Positions 32,266 through 34,284 of a DNA stretch of 34,284 nucleotides are shown here, piece after piece. The notes beneath the pieces were generated by a model. The model searched no databases. It was given only the letters and a program-made list of their open reading frames with translations, and had not been told where the DNA came from. The stretch's first letter is position 1; every line of letters begins with the position of its first letter. The position numbers and the translations under genes were made by a program. This stretch comes from Akkermansia sp. (lineage in GTDB: Bacteria > Verrucomicrobiota > Verrucomicrobiia > Verrucomicrobiales > Akkermansiaceae), in the NCBI GenBank assembly GCA_017415555.1, contig JAFQGF010000018.1, positions 1-34,284 on the forward strand, written 5' to 3'.

Positions 32266-32721
32266 TCAGCGGGTCAACATGTCCGGCTCATCGAGCTTGT
32301 AAAAATCACTGTAGCAGGGCGGCAATGCTTTGTCCTCTACCATGAGGCGCAGATGAAGTTTCCAGTCCCATTTCAGCCCATAGGGCAAACAGACGTTAGC
32401 TATCTCTTGCGCGTGTTGGCGCAAGGTGGCTAATTTCGTGGGCGGGTAGGCTCCGTACTCAGACAGAACTTCAAAAAGCCGTCTATCGGCAATGGCAATG
32501 AAATAATCTTGCAGCCGCTCATATTCACATTGGAATAACGTGAGGACAGAATCTTCTATGGCTATGGCGGCTTGCGCCATTTCCAGCGCGTGCAGCTTCT
32601 TTGCCAGATACTCTTTCATCTGGCTTCGGCTCATACTCTTGCGAGGCTTGCGGGCGGGTTGCTTCTTCACGGCATCAGCCCCGGCGGGCAGCGTGTCGGT
32701 TATCTCAACGGCGGCTATCAT
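32266..32721 (-). CDS. Hypothetical protein between two RHH genes
   Basis: 151 residues, not recognised. A Lys/Arg-rich N-terminal part (KKQPARKPRKSMSRSQMKEYLAKKLHAL) is followed by a helical body and a Trp/Pro segment (GLKWDWKLHLRLMVEDKALPPCY). No membrane helix. Flanked at 18 and 22 bases by small RHH genes, it could be the working partner in a regulator or toxin-antitoxin arrangement, but no toxin motif is seen. Confidence 0.65.
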   Translation of the reverse strand: MIAAVEITDTLPAGADAVKKQPARKPRKSMSRSQMKEYLAKKLHALEMAQAAIAIEDSVLTLFQCEYERLQDYFIAIADRRLFEVLSEYGAYPPTKLATLRQHAQEIANVCLPYGLKWDWKLHLRLMVEDKALPPCYSDFYKLDEPDMLTR

Positions 32722-32743
32722 GGCTTGTCTACGGGTTCAGGGT

Positions 32744-32914
32744 TCAGGCTTGGCGGTTTTTTCCTTGCTCCTTTACAGCATAGCAAAAATACTCCGAAAG
32801 GGTCATACCGAGGCGGGCAGCAGCTCGCATCAGCAAATCATGTTCCTCCCGGGTCAACATTAGCGTGATTGTGCGGGCGGGTACGGCGGTCGTTTGTTTG
32901 AGTGTTGTATTCAT
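32744..32914 (-). CDS. 56-residue ribbon-helix-helix-like protein
   Basis: Starts MNTTLKQTTAVPARTITLML, continues TREEHDLLMRAAARLGMTLSEYFCYAVKEQG. A strand (RTITLML) and two helices separated by LGMTLSEY fit RHH/DUF1778-like DNA-binding proteins. First gene of the short minus-strand unit, divergent from the tandem HTH-RHH genes, with a TTGACA promoter upstream. Confidence 0.7.
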   Translation of the reverse strand: MNTTLKQTTAVPARTITLMLTREEHDLLMRAAARLGMTLSEYFCYAVKEQGKNRQA

Positions 32915-32950
32915 AGCAGGAAAAGCGTTTATTTTAGACGCTCCGTGACG

Positions 32951-32979
32951 ACTTTACGTTTATTTTATTCTTTTGTCAA
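32951..32979 (-). promoter_or_regulatory. Minus-strand promoter of the RHH unit
   Basis: TTGACA (32974-32979), 17-base spacer, TAAAGT (32951-32956). An 11-bp sequence, cgtttatttta, occurs twice here, at 32926-32936 and 32957-32967, exactly 31 bp apart, and may be a repressor site pair. Confidence 0.65.
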
Positions 32980-32983
32980 TATA

Positions 32984-33006
32984 AAAGTGTTTAATTTTTA
33001 CACTTT
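32984..33006. promoter_or_regulatory. Inverted-repeat operator between divergent regulators
   Basis: aaagtgt (32984-32990) and acacttt (33000-33006) form a perfect 7-bp inverted repeat with a 9-base spacer between the two divergent promoters. Its half-site AAAGTG also occurs in the palindrome at 27537-27550. Confidence 0.6.
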
Positions 33007-33010
33007 ATTC

Positions 33011-33039
33011 TTTACAGCGGGCAGAAAAGCGCGTATCAT
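33011..33039 (+). promoter_or_regulatory. Plus-strand promoter of the tandem HTH-RHH genes
   Basis: TTTACA (33011-33016), 17-base spacer, TATCAT (33034-33039), with the ATG at 33047 seven bases later: another leaderless layout. Confidence 0.6.
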
Positions 33040-33046
33040 CCACGGC

Positions 33047-33406
33047 ATGACGAATGAGGAACTAAAAGCAGCCATTAAGGCCAAGGGGTATACCCTCAAG
33101 GCTTTTGCCGAGGTTCTAGGGGTCGCGTATGCTACTTTGCGACTTGCTCTCAGCGGAAAGCAGCCCTTGACCGAACAGCTCAAGCGGCATATAATGCTTG
33201 CACTACAGGTCAGCCCCCAGCAGGACGGGCAGCGCGTGCCGGTTCCCGTCTCGCTTGCTCTCCCGGTGGAGATATGGCAGGGCATAGACGCTGCAGCAGA
33301 AAAGGCCGGCATGACTCCCGAACGCTACACGGCGCAGCTCTGCCAGCAGCTCGCAAAGAATATCGCCACGGGGTTAATTATAGGCAGGGAAATCAAGCAT
33401 GACTAA
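33047..33406 (+). CDS. Two-domain HTH/RHH-like regulator, copy 1
   Basis: 119 residues. An N-terminal HTH (about 1-50: NEELKAAIKAKGYTLKAFAEVLGVAYATLRLALSG) is joined to a C-terminal part (about 66-115: VPVSLALPVEIWQGIDAAAEKAGMTPERYTAQLCQQLAKNI) that reads as a strand and two helices like an Arc/ParD ribbon-helix-helix. It is 60% or so alike to the next gene over the first 50 residues and overlaps it by eight bases. Probable repressor of the element, transcribed away from the replication genes. Confidence 0.75.
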   Translation: MTNEELKAAIKAKGYTLKAFAEVLGVAYATLRLALSGKQPLTEQLKRHIMLALQVSPQQDGQRVPVPVSLALPVEIWQGIDAAAEKAGMTPERYTAQLCQQLAKNIATGLIIGREIKHD

Positions 33407-33797
33407 CGCGCAACTAAAAGCAGCCATTAAAGCAAATGGATACACCCTCAAGGAGTTTGCCGAGATTCTAGGGGTCGCGTATGTTACGCTTCGGAAATCT
33501 CTTGCAGACTCTAAGCCTGTATCTGAACAGCTCAAGCGGCATATCATGCTTGCATTAAAAGATAGAGGATTTAATCCCCAAGCGGTTTATTATCCAGCAA
33601 TAAATAATGGAGTCGTCCCTGAGCCTATCCCCTTTACTCCATCTTTAACAATCCCAGCGGAAATCCTGCCAATACTTGACAAAGCAGCAGAACAACAGGG
33701 CATCAGCTTTGAAGAATATATAGAAAATGCCTGTATCCTGTTTGCAAAACAAATGGCCAGAGGTATAATAAACGGTCGCATTATACGCGGGGAATAA
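33399..33797 (+). CDS. Two-domain HTH/RHH-like regulator, copy 2
   Basis: 132 residues, paralogue of the preceding gene. HTH part: NAQLKAAIKANGYTLKEFAEILGVAYVTLRKSL; then a longer Pro-rich linker (VYYPAINNGVVPEPIPF) and an RHH-like end (LTIPAEILPILDKAAEQQGISFEEYIENACILFAKQ). Its later part is richer in A and T than copy 1. The overlap and shared promoter suggest that both subunits are made together and may form hetero-oligomers. Confidence 0.75.
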   Translation: MTNAQLKAAIKANGYTLKEFAEILGVAYVTLRKSLADSKPVSEQLKRHIMLALKDRGFNPQAVYYPAINNGVVPEPIPFTPSLTIPAEILPILDKAAEQQGISFEEYIENACILFAKQMARGIINGRIIRGE

Positions 33798-33827
33798 ATC
33801 ATTTTCCAGTCCATGAAATCCAGTCAG

Positions 33828-33861
33828 CCGCTCGCCCTTGCTTCCGGGGCGGGCGGTTTTT
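33828..33861 (+). terminator. Terminator after the tandem regulators
   Basis: 10-bp stem (33828-33837 and 33847-33856, one G-T pair), 9-base loop, five T. Confidence 0.85.
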
Positions 33862-34052
33862 GCGTTTACGTTATGCGCTTTGCTCTAGCGAGTTGCAATT
33901 TTCTTGCTGTTGGAACTTACCGCTTTTGCGGTGAGAAGTTACCGCTTTTTGCGTGGTTCGATGTCGCACCTACGGCACGCGCCATCAGGCTACAGCGGAA
34001 AATCAGTCTTGCAGGATGTCGCGGAATGCAGGAGGAATCAGGGCAAAAGAGA
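33862..34052. other. Gene-free stretch with short direct repeats
   Basis: No convincing gene. ttaccgctttt occurs twice (around 33918 and 33939), the first as part of an accgc/gcggt hairpin. Frames here lack start signals and domain-like sequence. It lies between two terminators and may encode a short RNA. Confidence 0.35.
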
Positions 34053-34089
34053 AGCCCGCCATAAGTGCGGCAACACTGGCGGGCTTTTT
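34053..34089 (+). terminator. Terminator-like hairpin
   Basis: 8-bp stem agcccgcc/ggcgggct (34053-34060 and 34078-34085), 17-base loop, five T. No gene ends immediately before it, which supports a short transcript from the preceding gap. Confidence 0.75.
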
Positions 34090-34183
34090 GTAAATAAATG
34101 ATAAACACTTCCACTGATGGAAGGACGGTTTCCCGTCAAGCGACATTAAAACAGAATGCAGCGGTTAAGTCAAGCATTTATCG

Positions 34184-34225
34184 AAAAAAAGATTTGCCCC
34201 GCCCCGGTTGCCCGGAGAGGGGCGC
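34184..34225 (-). terminator. Minus-strand terminator near the window end
   Basis: Stem gcccc/ggggc (34196-34200 and 34219-34223) with an inner ccgg pairing; seven T on the minus strand (34184-34190). Confidence 0.6.
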
Positions 34226-34231
34226 GGACTC

Positions 34232-34284
34232 TTAACACAGACGGAACGCAACAAACAGAATCCAGATAAGGTACTCAGTCACCA
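34232..34284 (-). CDS. Possible 3' end of a minus-strand gene (partial)
   Basis: The minus strand at the window edge reads TEYLIWILFVAFRLC and a TAA at 34232-34234, just before a terminator. The hydrophobic end suggests a small membrane protein, but too little is visible to name it, and it might be chance. Confidence 0.3.
   Translation of the reverse strand, partial: VTEYLIWILFVAFRLC

Larger units (their letters stand above)
27243..34284. mobile_element. Probable mobile element with replication module (right end outside window)
   Basis: From tRNA-Leu to the window end the content changes to small DNA-binding proteins, an ERCC4 nuclease, primase and ATPase genes, all on the minus strand apart from two divergent regulators. 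This is the early region of a phage, satellite or integrative plasmid. No integrase, capsid, terminase or relaxase is visible; boundaries are therefore uncertain, and tRNA-Leu as the insertion site is an inference. Confidence 0.6.

Noticed and set aside
33813..34064. 83-codon plus-strand frame between two terminators
   Set aside because: It overlaps the terminator of the regulator pair and shows no domain or start signal.

Overview
The window looks like a chromosome segment from a Verrucomicrobiota bacterium, most likely an Akkermansia-like gut lineage. The evidence is a PEP-CTERM sorting tail on a secreted glycosidase, an N-acetylhexosamine 1-kinase paired with a sugar-phosphate nucleotidyltransferase (typical of mucin or milk-glycan users), a moderately GC-rich host background, and integrase-like N-terminal sequence of the style seen in that group. 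The taxonomic call is inference; there is no rRNA in the window.

Layout. Positions 1-284 hold a hairpin-rich non-coding block. Positions 285-3968 are minus-strand genes: an EamA-type exporter coupled to a zinc-ribbon membrane protein, then the amino-sugar salvage pair. Positions 4195-12464 are mostly plus-strand envelope and secretion genes: a secreted protein, an M23 lipoprotein, nadD, two DUF3592-like membrane proteins flanking an unusually built DsbD-like reductase, and a GH16 glucanase. Positions 12551-16741 are minus-strand genes: a metallophosphoesterase, an LptF/G permease and a HAD phosphatase in one operon, plus argJ. Positions 16890-21411 form one tightly overlapped operon, fur-like, sufC, sufB, sufD and hisA, the last being of the eukaryotic (HIS6) type.

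Two accessory regions sit at tRNA genes. The first is a 3.2-kb AT-rich island at tRNA-Ser(GGA), bounded by a perfect 61-bp direct repeat (21570-21630 and 24799-24859). It carries a PutAbiC-like abortive-infection membrane protein, a small membrane protein, a HicA/HicB toxin-antitoxin pair and an integrase N-terminal-domain fragment, but no complete integrase: a minimal defence island. Between the islands are ordinary genes (ybeY, tadA, an OsmC-family protein). The second region begins after tRNA-Leu(TAA) and runs to the end of the window. It holds a compact minus-strand replication module (two small helix-turn-helix proteins, an ERCC4 nuclease, a CHC2/Toprim primase and a P-loop ATPase), three very small ribbon-helix-helix-like genes, a cluster of TGACCAC sites, and two divergently transcribed tandem paralogues that seem to join an HTH to an RHH-like domain. 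No integrase or structural phage gene is visible, and its far end lies outside the window.

A recurring feature is promoter geometry: several genes have a recognisable -35/-10 pair with the ATG only 6-7 bases after the -10 hexamer, implying leaderless mRNAs in both host and island genes. TTGCAA is a frequent -35 element.
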